Position numbers and translations under genes: made by a program. Shown piece by piece: positions 43,012 through 52,692 of a stretch of 64,000 nt of DNA (the stretch's first letter is position 1; each line of letters opens with the position of its first letter). Source of the stretch: Lentilactobacillus sunkii DSM 19904 (GTDB taxonomy: Bacteria > Bacillota > Bacilli > Lactobacillales > Lactobacillaceae); NCBI RefSeq assembly GCF_001435575.1, contig NZ_AZEA01000001.1:186001-250000 (forward strand), given 5' to 3'. The notes under the pieces were generated by a model that searched no databases, had not been told where the DNA came from, and was given only the letters and a program-made list of their open reading frames with translations.

Positions 43012-44361
43012 CTATTCAATTCCCAATTCGTCACGAACCACGTCAGCGATGCGCTTGGTATAATCATCAACCAAGTCCTGGGTTGGGGCTTCGGTCATAA
43101 CCCGAAGTAATGGCTCGGTTCCGCTTGGGCGAACCAGGACACGACCATCACCATGCATTTCCTCTTCAACCTGTTTAATCGCTTCTTTTACTTTATCATT
43201 ATCCAAAACGTGCTTCTTGTCAGCAACCTTGACGTTAATCAATCGTTGAGGGTACTTGGTGATTTCGCCAGCAAGTTCTGATAACTTCTTACCAGTTGAC
43301 TTCATCACCGATAACAATTGCAAGCTGGTCAGCATGCCGTCACCGGTTGTGTTAAAGTCCAAAAAGATAATGTGGCCGGATTGTTCACCGCCAAGATTGT
43401 AACCATCCTGGTTCATCTTTTCAACAACATAACGGTCGCCAACCTGAGTCTTAACACTGGTCATCCCAGCACGTTCCATTGCTTTGTACATGCCCATGTT
43501 ACTCATAACGGTTGTCACAATCGTATTTTTCTTCAACCGTCCGCGTTCAGCCATGTATTTTCCACAAATGTACATAATGGCATCCCCGTCAACCAACTTA
43601 CCGTTTTCATCAACGGCAATACAACGGTCACCATCACCATCAAAAGCAATACCAGCCTGAACGCCCTTATCCAAAACGAACTTTTGCAGCTGTTCAGGGT
43701 GGGTTGATCCGACATGGTCATTTATGTTGAGACCGTTAGGATTGGTTGCCAACGTTTCAAATTCAATTCCTAAATCAGCGTACAAAGTGGTAACCAGTTT
43801 GCTGGTTGAGCCATTAGCAGCATCGACACAAACCTTCATTCCCGACAAGTCTTCCGAAATGGTCTGTTCTAGAAAATGAATGTATTTTTGACTGCCTTCA
43901 AGATAGTCACCCACAACACCCAAACCGTCAGCAGCCGGACGAGGAAGAATATCTTCAGATCGTTCAAGGATCCCTTCAATTTCTTCTTCCAGTTCGTCTG
44001 AAAGCTTGTATCCGTCGGCGCCAAAAAACTTAATCCCGTTGTACTCCACTGGATTGTGAGATGCTGTGATCATAACACCCGCATCTGCATCCTGGTTTCT
44101 AACCAAATAGGCCACACCGGGGGTTGTGACGATTCCAAGATTTAAAACCTCAATTCCCACCGATAATAAGCCGGCAATCAGGGCTTCTTCCAACATTTGA
44201 CCGGAAATCCTGGTATCCCTGGCCACCAAAACCTGTGGCTGCTTTCTTTCAGAATGGTGGGTCAGAACATAGCCGCCTGCCCGCCCGCATTTAAAGGCCA
44301 ATTCCGGGGTGAGTTCTTTGTTCGCAATACCGCGAACGCCGTCAGTACCAAAATACTTCAT
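43012..44361 (-). CDS. glmM: Phosphoglucosamine mutase
   Basis: This 449-residue enzyme interconverts glucosamine-6-phosphate and glucosamine-1-phosphate for UDP-GlcNAc synthesis. The start [13 protein letters not shown] is typical. The phosphoserine loop is [14 protein letters not shown] (about residues 95-108), metal binding is in AFDGDGDRC, and the sugar loop is GGEQSGH. It is the last gene of cdaA-cdaR-glmM, a conserved Firmicutes operon in which GlmM also binds and restrains CdaA. Confidence 0.98.
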   Translation of the reverse strand: MKYFGTDGVRGIANKELTPELAFKCGRAGGYVLTHHSERKQPQVLVARDTRISGQMLEEALIAGLLSVGIEVLNLGIVTTPGVAYLVRNQDADAGVMITASHNPVEYNGIKFFGADGYKLSDELEEEIEGILERSEDILPRPAADGLGVVGDYLEGSQKYIHFLEQTISEDLSGMKVCVDAANGSTSKLVTTLYADLGIEFETLATNPNGLNINDHVGSTHPEQLQKFVLDKGVQAGIAFDGDGDRCIAVDENGKLVDGDAIMYICGKYMAERGRLKKNTIVTTVMSNMGMYKAMERAGMTSVKTQVGDRYVVEKMNQDGYNLGGEQSGHIIFLDFNTTGDGMLTSLQLLSVMKSTGKKLSELAGEITKYPQRLINVKVADKKHVLDNDKVKEAIKQVEEEMHGDGRVLVRPSGTEPLLRVMTEAPTQDLVDDYTKRIADVVRDELGIE

Positions 44362-44396
44362 TTTAAAAATTCCTCATTTCAGTTTCCATATTTTTA

Positions 44397-45365
44397 CTAG
44401 TTATTTCTGGTAATTTTAACCGCAATTCGTTCAGGATCAAATCCCTTAACGTTGTTCAATTTCGGATCAAGAGTGACTTTCTTGGTCTTAGTCTTTGTCA
44501 CATCGCTTGTATCGACCTCAACCTTAACCGAACTGAGCTTGGCCAGTTCTGCCTTGGTTGCAAATACTCTTACCCGCTTGGTTGCCGAAGTCAGGGTAAA
44601 GCTTTCATTGTCATCAGTGATTCCCTTTGGCTCAAGCTTGATCGGCAGTTCCTTGCTGTTTCCCGGCGTAATTGGCAGTGTAACATCCGCTGTAGCTGGG
44701 GTAATTACAACGTTAACGGTGTTTTGCTTAGAATCAAGCGCCTCAATAATTGCCTGGCTCGAAATTGATGACTTGGCATTCTGAGGAACGTTTAGTTGGG
44801 CGACAACCGACTTAATCCGGTTAATCTGATCGGAAGCACCGGTAATCTTAACGTTCTTAACATCGGCATTTGCATCCCCGGCTTGATAACCGGAGGCAAT
44901 GTTTCTTTGTGAGTATTTAACGGTCAAAGGATATGAAACAGTCTCCCGCGGCTGAATATCAACCTTAATTGTAGCCGGTTCGAAGCGATATCTCAAATCA
45001 TTATTTAAACCGTCCTGCTGAATTCGCACCGTATGACGCCCAACTCCTAATTTGGAGAGATCGGCATATGCCTTGAAGTTTTGGGTATTGGCAGTGGTTG
45101 TAACCAGTGCGGAAGGACCAGTCAGATGAACCTTCACCTTCTGAGGGTAGCCGGTAACGAAATATTTGTTACTATTAACTGTCAAAGACAGCGGAACAGA
45201 AAATGTTTGGGTCCGATTGGAAGTGAGTGAAGTTGAATTGGTGTTATTGCTCGACTGGTTGCCGGTTGTATTCGTCTGCGTGCTTCCCACATACATAAAA
45301 AGGAGAATTGCAAAAAATAGTGACAACAACCGATATGCCCAGTTTTTAAAGAGCCATTGTCTCAT
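44397..45365 (-). CDS. cdaR: YbbR-domain protein CdaR, regulator of CdaA
   Basis: This 322-residue protein has one N-terminal helix (LLSLFFAILLFMYVGS) and an extracellular part with repeated YbbR domains, for example VSLTVNSNKYFVTGYPQKVKVHL-type and SYPLTVKY-type blocks. A Ser/Thr/Asn-rich spacer follows the helix. CdaR modulates the diadenylate cyclase CdaA through the membrane. It lies 2 bp after cdaA and 35 bp before glmM, consistent with one transcript. Confidence 0.94.
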   Translation of the reverse strand: MRQWLFKNWAYRLLSLFFAILLFMYVGSTQTNTTGNQSSNNTNSTSLTSNRTQTFSVPLSLTVNSNKYFVTGYPQKVKVHLTGPSALVTTTANTQNFKAYADLSKLGVGRHTVRIQQDGLNNDLRYRFEPATIKVDIQPRETVSYPLTVKYSQRNIASGYQAGDANADVKNVKITGASDQINRIKSVVAQLNVPQNAKSSISSQAIIEALDSKQNTVNVVITPATADVTLPITPGNSKELPIKLEPKGITDDNESFTLTSATKRVRVFATKAELAKLSSVKVEVDTSDVTKTKTKKVTLDPKLNNVKGFDPERIAVKITRNN

Positions 45366-45367
45366 AA

Positions 45368-46210
45368 TTACCGGCCCCCTTTAAAATGCTTGTCAATGAA
45401 ACCCGAAACTGTATTGATGAACGTTTTGTGAGTCTGATCATCCTCATCGGTAAATAATTGGTTCTTGAAATATTTGAGATAATCATCCCGGGTCATGCCA
45501 CGCAGCAGCTCATTATTTTGGGTGATCGAAACTTCACCAGTCTCTTCAGAAATAACAACCGTCATCGCGTCAGTCAGTTCAGAAATTCCAACCGCCGCCC
45601 TGTGCCGGGTTCCCAATTCTTTGGGAATCAAATTACTCTGTGAGAGTGGCAGATAGGCTGCTGCAGCCGCAATTCGATTGTCCTTGATAATGACCGCACC
45701 ATCATGCAGAGGGGTATTTGGAATAAAAATGTTAATCAGCAATTCCCCGCTGACATCGGCATCCAAATCAATCCCAGTTTCGATATATTCCTCCAAACCG
45801 GTATTCATCTGCATGGTAATTAATGCCCCGATTCGTCGTTTCGACATATATTGGATTGCTCTGTCCAAAGCGGTGATCATCTTCTGGGCATTTTCGTTTT
45901 CTTTTCTGCCTTTAACAAAAATGGATCCGCGGCCAAGATGTTCCAATCCACGACGAATTTCAGGCTGGAAGATCACAATCAGCCCAATAACCCCCCAATT
46001 GATAACCTGGTCCATAATCCAAGATAAGGTAGAGAGCCCCGTGTACGCACTGATAATTTTGACGATCAAAATAAGAACAATCCCACGTAAAAGCTGGACT
46101 GCCTTGGTATCTCGAACAATCAAAAGTAAATTATATATCAAGAACCAGACTGCAAATATATCAATCAGGCTCGTAAAATTATGTAACGTAAAAATATTTG
46201 ACCAGTTCAT
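45368..46210 (-). CDS. cdaA: Diadenylate cyclase CdaA
   Basis: This 280-residue enzyme makes the second messenger c-di-AMP from two ATP. Three N-terminal helices are followed by the DAC domain, with the motifs LHDGAVIIKDNRIAAAAAYLPLS (DGA) and GTRHRAAVGISE (RHR) at about residues 170-215. c-di-AMP sets potassium and osmolyte uptake and wall homeostasis in lactobacilli. TATAAT at 46241-46246 on the minus strand is a likely -10 box. It heads the cdaA-cdaR-glmM operon. Confidence 0.97.
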   Translation of the reverse strand: MNWSNIFTLHNFTSLIDIFAVWFLIYNLLLIVRDTKAVQLLRGIVLILIVKIISAYTGLSTLSWIMDQVINWGVIGLIVIFQPEIRRGLEHLGRGSIFVKGRKENENAQKMITALDRAIQYMSKRRIGALITMQMNTGLEEYIETGIDLDADVSGELLINIFIPNTPLHDGAVIIKDNRIAAAAAYLPLSQSNLIPKELGTRHRAAVGISELTDAMTVVISEETGEVSITQNNELLRGMTRDDYLKYFKNQLFTDEDDQTHKTFINTVSGFIDKHFKGGR

Positions 46211-46387
46211 TGCGCTCTCCCTTAAATAGTTTTCAAAAATATTATATCATTCTACCCGCCTAAACTGATAACTGAATGAAATTTCAGCTGATGTTTAAAT
46301 AAATCATTAAAAATGTCTTGAAGTGTCAATTATTAATGGCATTTATCGGCAAAAAATAGTTTAATTATATTGATAGGGGGTTTTGTC

Positions 46388-47038
46388 GTGAACGCAAAAA
46401 ATAAATGGCTGGTTCGGGCACTTTTTCTAGTCTGGATCGCAGGATTATATTTATATCTAAAAACACCCCCATTTAACTTTCTGGTGTTAAATACGTTTTT
46501 GGCTTTTATTCCAATCGAACTCAGCTTCCACATTGATGTGGGTAAACCTAAAAATCCGATTTTATTCTGGATCTTGATCGTTGTGTGGCTGTTATTTTAT
46601 CCTAATACTCCATATCTGTTGACGGATTTATTCCACTTATCCTTGTTGAATCCTTATGGTGTCAATGGCCTGCTGCGATTAGATGATATTATGTGGTTTA
46701 AGTTTTCATTGCTTTTGATATCAACTATTTTCTCAACGCTTCTTGGGCTTTGGGGATTGGATACCATTGCAGATGCCATTACCTCAAGAATCCATGCCCA
46801 GCACTTAATCATCAAACACAGTGTCGTGATTGGATTAACGATTCTGACGTCCGTTGGAATTTTTATCGGCAGATTCCTCCGTATTCACACAATCTACCTA
46901 TTTTTAACTCCGGAATTATTTATCCGACCGTTGTTGAATATGTGGAGCCGACCCGCAATCGTCTTCATTGTTTTATTAACCGCGGTTCAACTGGTCTTTT
47001 ATTACACTCTAAAATTAATTCAAAAACCACGAAAATAG
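46388..47038 (+). CDS. DUF1361 membrane protein
   Basis: About 216 residues with six helices. Typical DUF1361 features are NTFLAFIPIELSF, then WLLFYPNTPYLLTDLFHLS between helices, and IGRFLRIHTIYLF. The function of the family is not known. The GTG at 46388 follows AGGGGGG and is preferred to 46370. It diverges from cdaA and ends at a strong terminator shared with the convergent phosphatase gene. Confidence 0.87.
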   Translation: MNAKNKWLVRALFLVWIAGLYLYLKTPPFNFLVLNTFLAFIPIELSFHIDVGKPKNPILFWILIVVWLLFYPNTPYLLTDLFHLSLLNPYGVNGLLRLDDIMWFKFSLLLISTIFSTLLGLWGLDTIADAITSRIHAQHLIIKHSVVIGLTILTSVGIFIGRFLRIHTIYLFLTPELFIRPLLNMWSRPAIVFIVLLTAVQLVFYYTLKLIQKPRK

Positions 47039-47039
47039 T

Positions 47040-47082
47040 AAAAGGGATGTCTGCCGTCAAAGTACGGTGGAACATCCCTTTT
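47040..47082. terminator. Bidirectional terminator
   Basis: AAAAGGGATGT pairs with ACATCCCTTTT, with inner CCGT/ACGG pairing; it lies between convergent genes. Confidence 0.85.
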
Positions 47083-47099
47083 GAATTGCTCAAAATTCA

Positions 47100-47849
47100 T
47101 CATTCGACCACAAATTTATTTCTGAACTGCGCCACATAGTCCCTTGGTAACTGGAGCCCATTCTTTAAATAATGATCAAACGTTCCGAAGCGTTCCAATA
47201 AAATATCGTTGGCATGCTTCAAGTAATCACTATCCACCATCAAGGCGACATGGAGATTATCCAGCTGCTGTTGATTCATTTCATCTTTGAAACGATTTAA
47301 AATGTCCTGATTGGCTTGAACCCGCAATTTGTTGGTCAGTAGATAATCATCCATAATCTGTTGATCATTGGCACCGGCAATCCTCAAAATGACGGCTGCA
47401 GCAAATCCAGTTCGATCTTTACCTGCAAAGCAATGGAACAGAATTGGCGCGTTATCTTCCAGCAGGCCCATCATGAAGTCATGATAACCCTTTTGGGCTG
47501 ACTTGCTTAACACAATTGACTCATAGGTTTTGAGCATGTTTTCATGAACTTTGTTGCCACTGGTAATCATCGATCCCAAGCTGGCACCATTAGAAGTTTT
47601 ATCAGATAAAATATCAATATGATAATAAGTGGTTCCTGAAACTTGGGTATCGGGCGCCTGCCTGACTTCATCAGTACTTCGAAAATCGTAGACGTCACCA
47701 ATCCGACATTCATCCCGGAGAAAGGCCGATTGCTCTTGGGTAATGCCGGCAATCGCCCCGCTCCTAAAAAAATATCCGGTCTGTAAAACGCCTGCAGGTA
47801 CTTTAAGCCCGCCAATATCCCTGAAGTTGATAAGTCCTTTGTCATTCAT
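47100..47849 (-). CDS. Tyrosine/lipid phosphatase of the Y_phosphatase3 (IphP) type
   Basis: This 249-residue protein carries the signature HCFAGKDRTGFAAAVIL (about residues 140-156; the HCx5R P-loop with nucleophilic Cys and Arg). It starts INFRDIGGLKV and YFFRSGAIAG as in IphP/LipA-like phosphatases, which act on phosphotyrosine, phosphoserine or phosphoinositides. No signal peptide, so cytosolic. It follows nhaP by 11 bp on the same strand. The in vivo substrate is unknown. Confidence 0.92.
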   Translation of the reverse strand: MNDKGLINFRDIGGLKVPAGVLQTGYFFRSGAIAGITQEQSAFLRDECRIGDVYDFRSTDEVRQAPDTQVSGTTYYHIDILSDKTSNGASLGSMITSGNKVHENMLKTYESIVLSKSAQKGYHDFMMGLLEDNAPILFHCFAGKDRTGFAAAVILRIAGANDQQIMDDYLLTNKLRVQANQDILNRFKDEMNQQQLDNLHVALMVDSDYLKHANDILLERFGTFDHYLKNGLQLPRDYVAQFRNKFVVE

Positions 47850-47860
47850 TTGAAATCCCC

Positions 47861-49984
47861 CTACTGGTTTTGATAATCCATGATCAAAACGGTTTCAGAA
47901 TAGTTAATGTATTGTCGAAGATGAGCTGCCATCGACCAATCAATGTTGCCTTGCTCCAGTAAAACCTGAACGCCTTCACGTTCAGCCGCCAACGCTTTAA
48001 TTCTCAAGCTCTGATAATTCATTGCCTGATCCTTAATTTGTTTTTTGGAATGATCCTTGGCCAATTCAATCTGATTACGGTAACGAACAATCAAATGATA
48101 AACAGATTGACTGTCAAATCGCTGGTTATCAATGTCATCACGGGCAAAGTAATCAGACAAAGACGAAATAGCCGCTTTTGCCTGTTCCCGTTGAATCAAT
48201 GCCAGTTCATCAGAAATATCTTCATCGGTTTTGTGACGAATGATCCATAAGGAAATGCGATTGCGCAATTTTGCAAAATTTCGGGCAGTGCCGTGTCCAA
48301 GTCGAACTTTATGACCAATTGAGCGAATCATCTGATTTTCCAACCGCTGTAGTTTGGCTGTGGCGATCAGAAATGCCTGTTTTGAAATTTTCTGGTCGTC
48401 ATACAACTTCTGAACAGCTGCTCTTTCTCCTCGTAGTGCGACTCGCCGAAGAGCAAGTTCATCAGAAATAATCGAATCCATGTCTTTCTTATCCTGTAAT
48501 TTAAGTTCAAGCCGTCTGATAAGGAATTGATAATCCAAAATCAGGTCAAATGCTTCCTTTTGGTTATTCGGCCGCCGTTCCTCTTCAATCCGTTGAACAG
48601 CCAACTTCATAATATAAACTCTGGCCTCATCTTCGGAAATATAGGTGGTTCCTTCATCATTAGCAGGTGTCCCGTCAATCTCATCCGGATCATCACCGGA
48701 ATTGGCTCGAGTCAATAACGGTGCCTTATCCTCAGAAATTAACGGTAAGGTAATCGTCGCAACGACTAAAGAAATGATGATCACTCCGGCAGCAACAAAT
48801 AACGCCAGTGAACGTGATGGAAATGGACTGCCATCCTCAACGACCATTGGAATCGATAATACTCCGGCCATGGTGACGGCGCCACGAACACCTGAAAGTC
48901 CAGCCAGCAGTGCGGCTTTAAAGGTCGGCATCTGTTTGGTTTTCAAATACTTGAGTTTTCTTGAACGGATACTGGAGACCGCCTGGTAGGCATAGATCCA
49001 AATGACTCGAATGGCCAAAAGGATGAACCAGGCCAATAACGAAATTCCCAGTGCGCCAAACGTGTTTATCTGATTATTTTGAATCACGTTGGTTGTCGCT
49101 AACGGCAACTCAATGCCAAGAATTAAGAAAACAATTCCATTCAACGTGTAGATAATAATATCCCACGTTTTCTCACTAACCAGCTTTAACTCCGGCTGGC
49201 TGCGATCCGGTGCGGTGCCATAGAAATGAAAGATAATCCCTGCTGCAACCACGGCAATTACTCCGGAGGCGTGGAAGAATTCTTCTGTCACAAGATAGAC
49301 AACGAATGGTGTTGTGACTTGCAAAACAGTACTAAAGATAACATCATTGATACCTTGCCGATATAGCCAGTTTTCGATTAACAGGATTAACGCCATGATG
49401 ACCAAACCGCTGATAAAGCCCATGATACTGATATAAATAAAATCCAGTGTCGCCGCCTTGATTGAAAACACCCCAGTAACAGTAGCGGCAATTGCATATT
49501 TAAATGCGATCAAGCCACTGGCATCGTTAATCAGACTTTCACCACTGACAATGTGCAGGATGCCTTCAGGAAGCTTGGCCCTTTTGGAAATTGATTGGAC
49601 AGCCACCGGATCGGTTGGCGATAAAATGGCTGCTAACGCAAAGCTGACAGAAAATGGCATCGTCGGAATGATCAAATGAAACATCAGGCCACCCAATATG
49701 GTCGTCAAAAAGACCAACACAATGGCATTTGCTAAAATTGGCCCCCGAAGTTTCCATAACTCCTGCTTTGGGAACCTGCGCCCATCATTAAAAAGCAATG
49801 GGGCGATAAACAATAATAAGAACCAATCAGTCTCAAGCGGGATACTCACGTGCATGATTAAAGCCGCACCAAGTCCCAAAACGACTTGAATTAAACTGAC
49901 TGGAACCGATGGAACAAAATGATCGACAACGTTGGAAAACACGACCAATGTCATCAATAAAATAACGGCTTCAAGGATGTGCAC
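47861..49984 (-). CDS. Na+/H+ antiporter, CPA1 (NhaP/YvgP) type
   Basis: This 707-residue protein has an N-terminal membrane part of about 12 helices, including SFALAAILSPTDPVAVQSISKRAKLPEGILHIVSGESLINDASGLIAFKYA-type blocks (SPTDPVA and ESLINDAS are CPA1 hallmarks). A long charged C-terminal cytoplasmic region of some 270 residues follows. It would exchange Na+ (or K+) for H+ in pH and salt control. The GTG at 49984 follows AGGAG at ten bases. It precedes the phosphatase gene by 11 bp and follows murB by 13 bp. Confidence 0.93.
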   Translation of the reverse strand: MHILEAVILLMTLVVFSNVVDHFVPSVPVSLIQVVLGLGAALIMHVSIPLETDWFLLLFIAPLLFNDGRRFPKQELWKLRGPILANAIVLVFLTTILGGLMFHLIIPTMPFSVSFALAAILSPTDPVAVQSISKRAKLPEGILHIVSGESLINDASGLIAFKYAIAATVTGVFSIKAATLDFIYISIMGFISGLVIMALILLIENWLYRQGINDVIFSTVLQVTTPFVVYLVTEEFFHASGVIAVVAAGIIFHFYGTAPDRSQPELKLVSEKTWDIIIYTLNGIVFLILGIELPLATTNVIQNNQINTFGALGISLLAWFILLAIRVIWIYAYQAVSSIRSRKLKYLKTKQMPTFKAALLAGLSGVRGAVTMAGVLSIPMVVEDGSPFPSRSLALFVAAGVIIISLVVATITLPLISEDKAPLLTRANSGDDPDEIDGTPANDEGTTYISEDEARVYIMKLAVQRIEEERRPNNQKEAFDLILDYQFLIRRLELKLQDKKDMDSIISDELALRRVALRGERAAVQKLYDDQKISKQAFLIATAKLQRLENQMIRSIGHKVRLGHGTARNFAKLRNRISLWIIRHKTDEDISDELALIQREQAKAAISSLSDYFARDDIDNQRFDSQSVYHLIVRYRNQIELAKDHSKKQIKDQAMNYQSLRIKALAAEREGVQVLLEQGNIDWSMAAHLRQYINYSETVLIMDYQNQ

Positions 49985-49997
49985 TCATTACCAACTC

Positions 49998-50912
49998 CTA
50001 GTCTGACTTGGGGTTTTCTCCAATAATTCGAACTTCAGTTTCCAAATGAACGCCAAATTTGTTAAACACCGTCTTTTGAACATGAGCGATCACGTTCAAA
50101 TAATCAGTCGCAGTTGCACCATCAACGTTTACAATAAAACCAGCATGCTTCATAGAAACCTGGGCACCACCAATTTGAAAACCTTGCAGACCGGAATCAT
50201 GGATCAATTTGCCGGCAAAGTAACCCTTTGGCCGTTTGAACACACTGCCACATGATGGCAGATCAAGGGGTTGTTTGGATGCCCGCAATGCATTGAGGTG
50301 ATCCATCTGTTTTTGAATTTTGTCAGCGACACCGGTTTCAAGCGAGAACGTTGCAGAAATCACAATTTGATGATTCTCCTGGACACTGCAGTGACGGTAG
50401 CCAAAATCCAACTGCTTGTGATCCAAATGAATAATTTGGTTGTCGGGAGTTAATACTTCTGCTCCGGTGACAACATTTTCAATTTCACCACCATAAGCAC
50501 CAGCGTTCATGAAGACAGCGCCACCGACGCTTCCGGGAATGCCCGCAGCAAATTCTACCCCGGTTAATGAATTAGCCTGAGCGGCTTTTGTGACATCAAT
50601 CAGGGCTGCTCCAGCATCGGCAACCACCAAATTTTCGTGGGAAGTAATCTTGTTCATCTTAGTTAAAATCATCGTCATGCCACGAATTCCACCATCTTTG
50701 ACGATCAAGTTGCTGGCATTTCCGACAACAGTGACCGGCAACAGATGGTCATTGGCATAGTCAAGTAATGTCTGGCATTCCTTGATCGACTTGGGAAAAG
50801 CCAAAATATCAGCTGGTCCGCCAGTTAGTGTATGTGTGTATTTAGACAAAGGTTCATCTAATAAAATATCAATTTCAGGATATAAGTTGACAATTGTTTT
50901 TGATTGCATCAT
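49998..50912 (-). CDS. murB: UDP-N-acetylenolpyruvoylglucosamine reductase
   Basis: This 304-residue FAD enzyme reduces the enolpyruvyl group to make UDP-MurNAc. Visible: [22 protein letters not shown] for FAD binding, [20 protein letters not shown], and [11 protein letters not shown] with the catalytic Ser, then the C-terminal [10 protein letters not shown]. The ATG at 50912 follows GAGGAA; the longer open frame to 51113 would overlap the divergent exonuclease gene and is rejected. It lies upstream of nhaP with only a 13-bp gap. Confidence 0.97.
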   Translation of the reverse strand: MMQSKTIVNLYPEIDILLDEPLSKYTHTLTGGPADILAFPKSIKECQTLLDYANDHLLPVTVVGNASNLIVKDGGIRGMTMILTKMNKITSHENLVVADAGAALIDVTKAAQANSLTGVEFAAGIPGSVGGAVFMNAGAYGGEIENVVTGAEVLTPDNQIIHLDHKQLDFGYRHCSVQENHQIVISATFSLETGVADKIQKQMDHLNALRASKQPLDLPSCGSVFKRPKGYFAGKLIHDSGLQGFQIGGAQVSMKHAGFIVNVDGATATDYLNVIAHVQKTVFNKFGVHLETEVRIIGENPKSD

Positions 50913-51052
50913 TTTTAAATTCCTCGGTTTCAAAGCATATAAATTAATTTTACCACGAAAACAGCGCGGGTTGTATGATGATAACCGGGATGCACTCCGG
51001 TTGCGTTTTTTGGAGGTTCTTTGTACAATGTGAATAACTTGAGGTGAAAAAT

Positions 51053-51586
51053 ATGAACTTTGTTGCGATGGATTTCGAAACCGCAAATGCAAAAAGAGCC
51101 AGTGCCTGTTCAATTGCGTTGGCTATCGTTAGAAATAATCAGATAACTCACGAATTTTACTCGTTAATTAATCCGGAAATGCCGTTTAGCTGGCGTAACA
51201 TCAACGTTCATGGCATTCATGAGCGGGATGTTGCGGACGCACCAACGTTTCCAGAGGTTTGGCAACATATTGAACCATTATTTACTGCCAATAAATTGGT
51301 GATTGCCCACAACGCATCATTTGATAACAGCGTTTTGAAACGAACTTTGGAACGTTATGAAGTCAATCCGCCCCACTACCTTACATTGGATACGCTGCGA
51401 ACTTCAAAACAATTTTATCCCAACTTGGAAAATCATAAGCTAAATACCCTTTGTGACAAATTAAATATCGTTTTGGAGCACCATCATAATGCATTGGACG
51501 ACAGTGTTGCCTGCGCAAATATTTTACTCACTGAACAGCAGCAGTTTGGCAGTGAGATGCTGCGGCCGTTTGTCAAAGCCATTTAA
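51053..51586 (+). CDS. DEDDh 3'-5' exonuclease (DNA polymerase III epsilon-like)
   Basis: This 177-residue protein has the exonuclease motifs [12 protein letters not shown] (ExoI, D and E), [15 protein letters not shown] (ExoII Asp) and [12 protein letters not shown] (ExoIII, H and D). It is a stand-alone proofreading-type nuclease of the DnaQ superfamily, perhaps for RNA or DNA maintenance; the full PolC/DinG contexts are absent. GAGGTG lies upstream of the ATG at 51053. It diverges from murB and ends at a strong terminator. Confidence 0.94.
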   Translation: MNFVAMDFETANAKRASACSIALAIVRNNQITHEFYSLINPEMPFSWRNINVHGIHERDVADAPTFPEVWQHIEPLFTANKLVIAHNASFDNSVLKRTLERYEVNPPHYLTLDTLRTSKQFYPNLENHKLNTLCDKLNIVLEHHHNALDDSVACANILLTEQQQFGSEMLRPFVKAI

Positions 51587-51630
51587 AAAAGATTGAAGTC
51601 TGAGAATATCTCAAGCTTCAATCTTTTTTT
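51585..51630. terminator. Bidirectional terminator
   Basis: AAAAAGATTGAAG pairs with CTTCAATCTTTTTTT, with inner TGAGA/TCTCA pairing; it overlaps the end of the convergent GNAT gene. Confidence 0.88.
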
Positions 51631-52133
51631 GACCTATCTGAAATGGTTAGGACCATCTTCACGGCTTCTCGCCCGTCCTCAACCAGCGTATTGGTCACAT
51701 GAAACCCGACCTTGTCATATACATGAATGGCCGGCTTGTTGTTAGAAAATACGGTCAACATTAACTGGTCCAGTGAACTAAAATCTTTCGCCCAATCAAT
51801 TGCAAGTTCCATCAAATTAGTCCCGATCGAATATCCCTGATAACCGGCAAGAACGGCAACACCAACCTCGCCGACGCTTTCTTGAATGTTGTCAACGGTC
51901 ACAATACCAATTAACTCGGAACCATATTCAGCAACTGCCATCAGATTGGTCCGGGAATGGTTAATAAAATTGATTTGTTGGGCTTCTTCTTCGCCGGTAA
52001 TATCGTCAAGATCGGAATCAACTAAAAAGGTGTCAGATTCTCCTTGAAGAACTTTAAGCAGATCCAAAACAGCTTGCCCATCACTTGACTCGGCTAATCG
52101 AAAATTCACTTCTTCTGCCAATTCGTCACTCAC
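51618..52133 (-). CDS. GNAT family N-acetyltransferase
   Basis: This 171-residue protein has the GNAT core: AVAEYGSELIGIVTVDNI, then EVGVAVLAGYQGYSIGTNLMELAIDWA (acetyl-CoA binding, QGYSIG in place of RxxGxG/A), and LTVFSNNKPAIHVYDKVGFHV. It lies 12 bp after tsaE, as in many lactobacilli. It may resemble RimI but is not diagnostic of it, so the substrate is open. The GTG at 52133 is the start. Confidence 0.9.
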   Translation of the reverse strand: MSDELAEEVNFRLAESSDGQAVLDLLKVLQGESDTFLVDSDLDDITGEEEAQQINFINHSRTNLMAVAEYGSELIGIVTVDNIQESVGEVGVAVLAGYQGYSIGTNLMELAIDWAKDFSSLDQLMLTVFSNNKPAIHVYDKVGFHVTNTLVEDGREAVKMVLTISDRSKKD

Positions 52134-52145
52134 TTTCTATGGTTG

Positions 52146-52613
52146 TTAATCAAGAACTTCAGAAATCATTTTTTCAAACCGGTCGCCCTTAGCCTCGAAG
52201 GTTAAAGTCCGGACATTATCACCTTGGGAATCATCCCGTTTAAAGATAATTCTCAAATATTGATTTGGCAGTTCATCTGCCACAAACTTGGACCATTCAA
52301 CAACATTGACACCATCGCCATTGAAATACTCTTCCAAGCCGAGATCATCACCACCGCCTTCTTCAAGACGATAAACATCCATGTGGTACAAAGGAATCCG
52401 ACCATCCTGATACTCACGAATGATCGTAAACGTTGGACTTTTGATTGGCCGGGTAATTCCCAATCCTTTGGCCAATCCCTTAGTAAAAGTCGTTTTACCA
52501 GCCCCAAGATCGCCATCTAAAAGAATCAAATCGCGCGGTTGTAAAAAATCCGCCAGCTTTTGACCAATCGACATCGTTTGTTCTGCAGAATCAACTGTGA
52601 TTGTTTTTGACAA
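52146..52613 (-). CDS. tsaE: tRNA threonylcarbamoyladenosine biosynthesis ATPase TsaE
   Basis: This 155-residue ATPase of the t6A37 tRNA modification complex (with TsaB, TsaD). Walker A is GDLGAGKTTFTKGLAKGLG, then KSPTFTIIREYQ and HMDVYRLE, and VNVVEWSKFV. The TTG at 52613 follows GGGGTGATGAA. The longer frame from 52655 begins inside the terminator hairpin located after pta, which supports the shorter form. Confidence 0.94.
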   Translation of the reverse strand: MSKTITVDSAEQTMSIGQKLADFLQPRDLILLDGDLGAGKTTFTKGLAKGLGITRPIKSPTFTIIREYQDGRIPLYHMDVYRLEEGGGDDLGLEEYFNGDGVNVVEWSKFVADELPNQYLRIIFKRDDSQGDNVRTLTFEAKGDRFEKMISEVLD

Positions 52614-52627
52614 TTCATCACCCCATT

Positions 52628-52672
52628 CAAAAAGGAAGGATTGTGGCAAAGTCAACGATCAGCCACAATCCT
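52628..52672 (-). terminator. Terminator between pta and tsaE
   Basis: On the minus strand AGGATTGTGGC pairs with GCCACAATCCT around a 14-base loop, followed by TCCTTTTTG. Confidence 0.85.
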
Positions 52673-52692
52673 GTCCTGTTTATTTACCTTTA

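Noticed and set aside
50913-51113. Longer MurB start
   Set aside because: It would overlap the divergent exonuclease gene, lacks family similarity there, and the ATG at 50912 has GAGGAA at good spacing.
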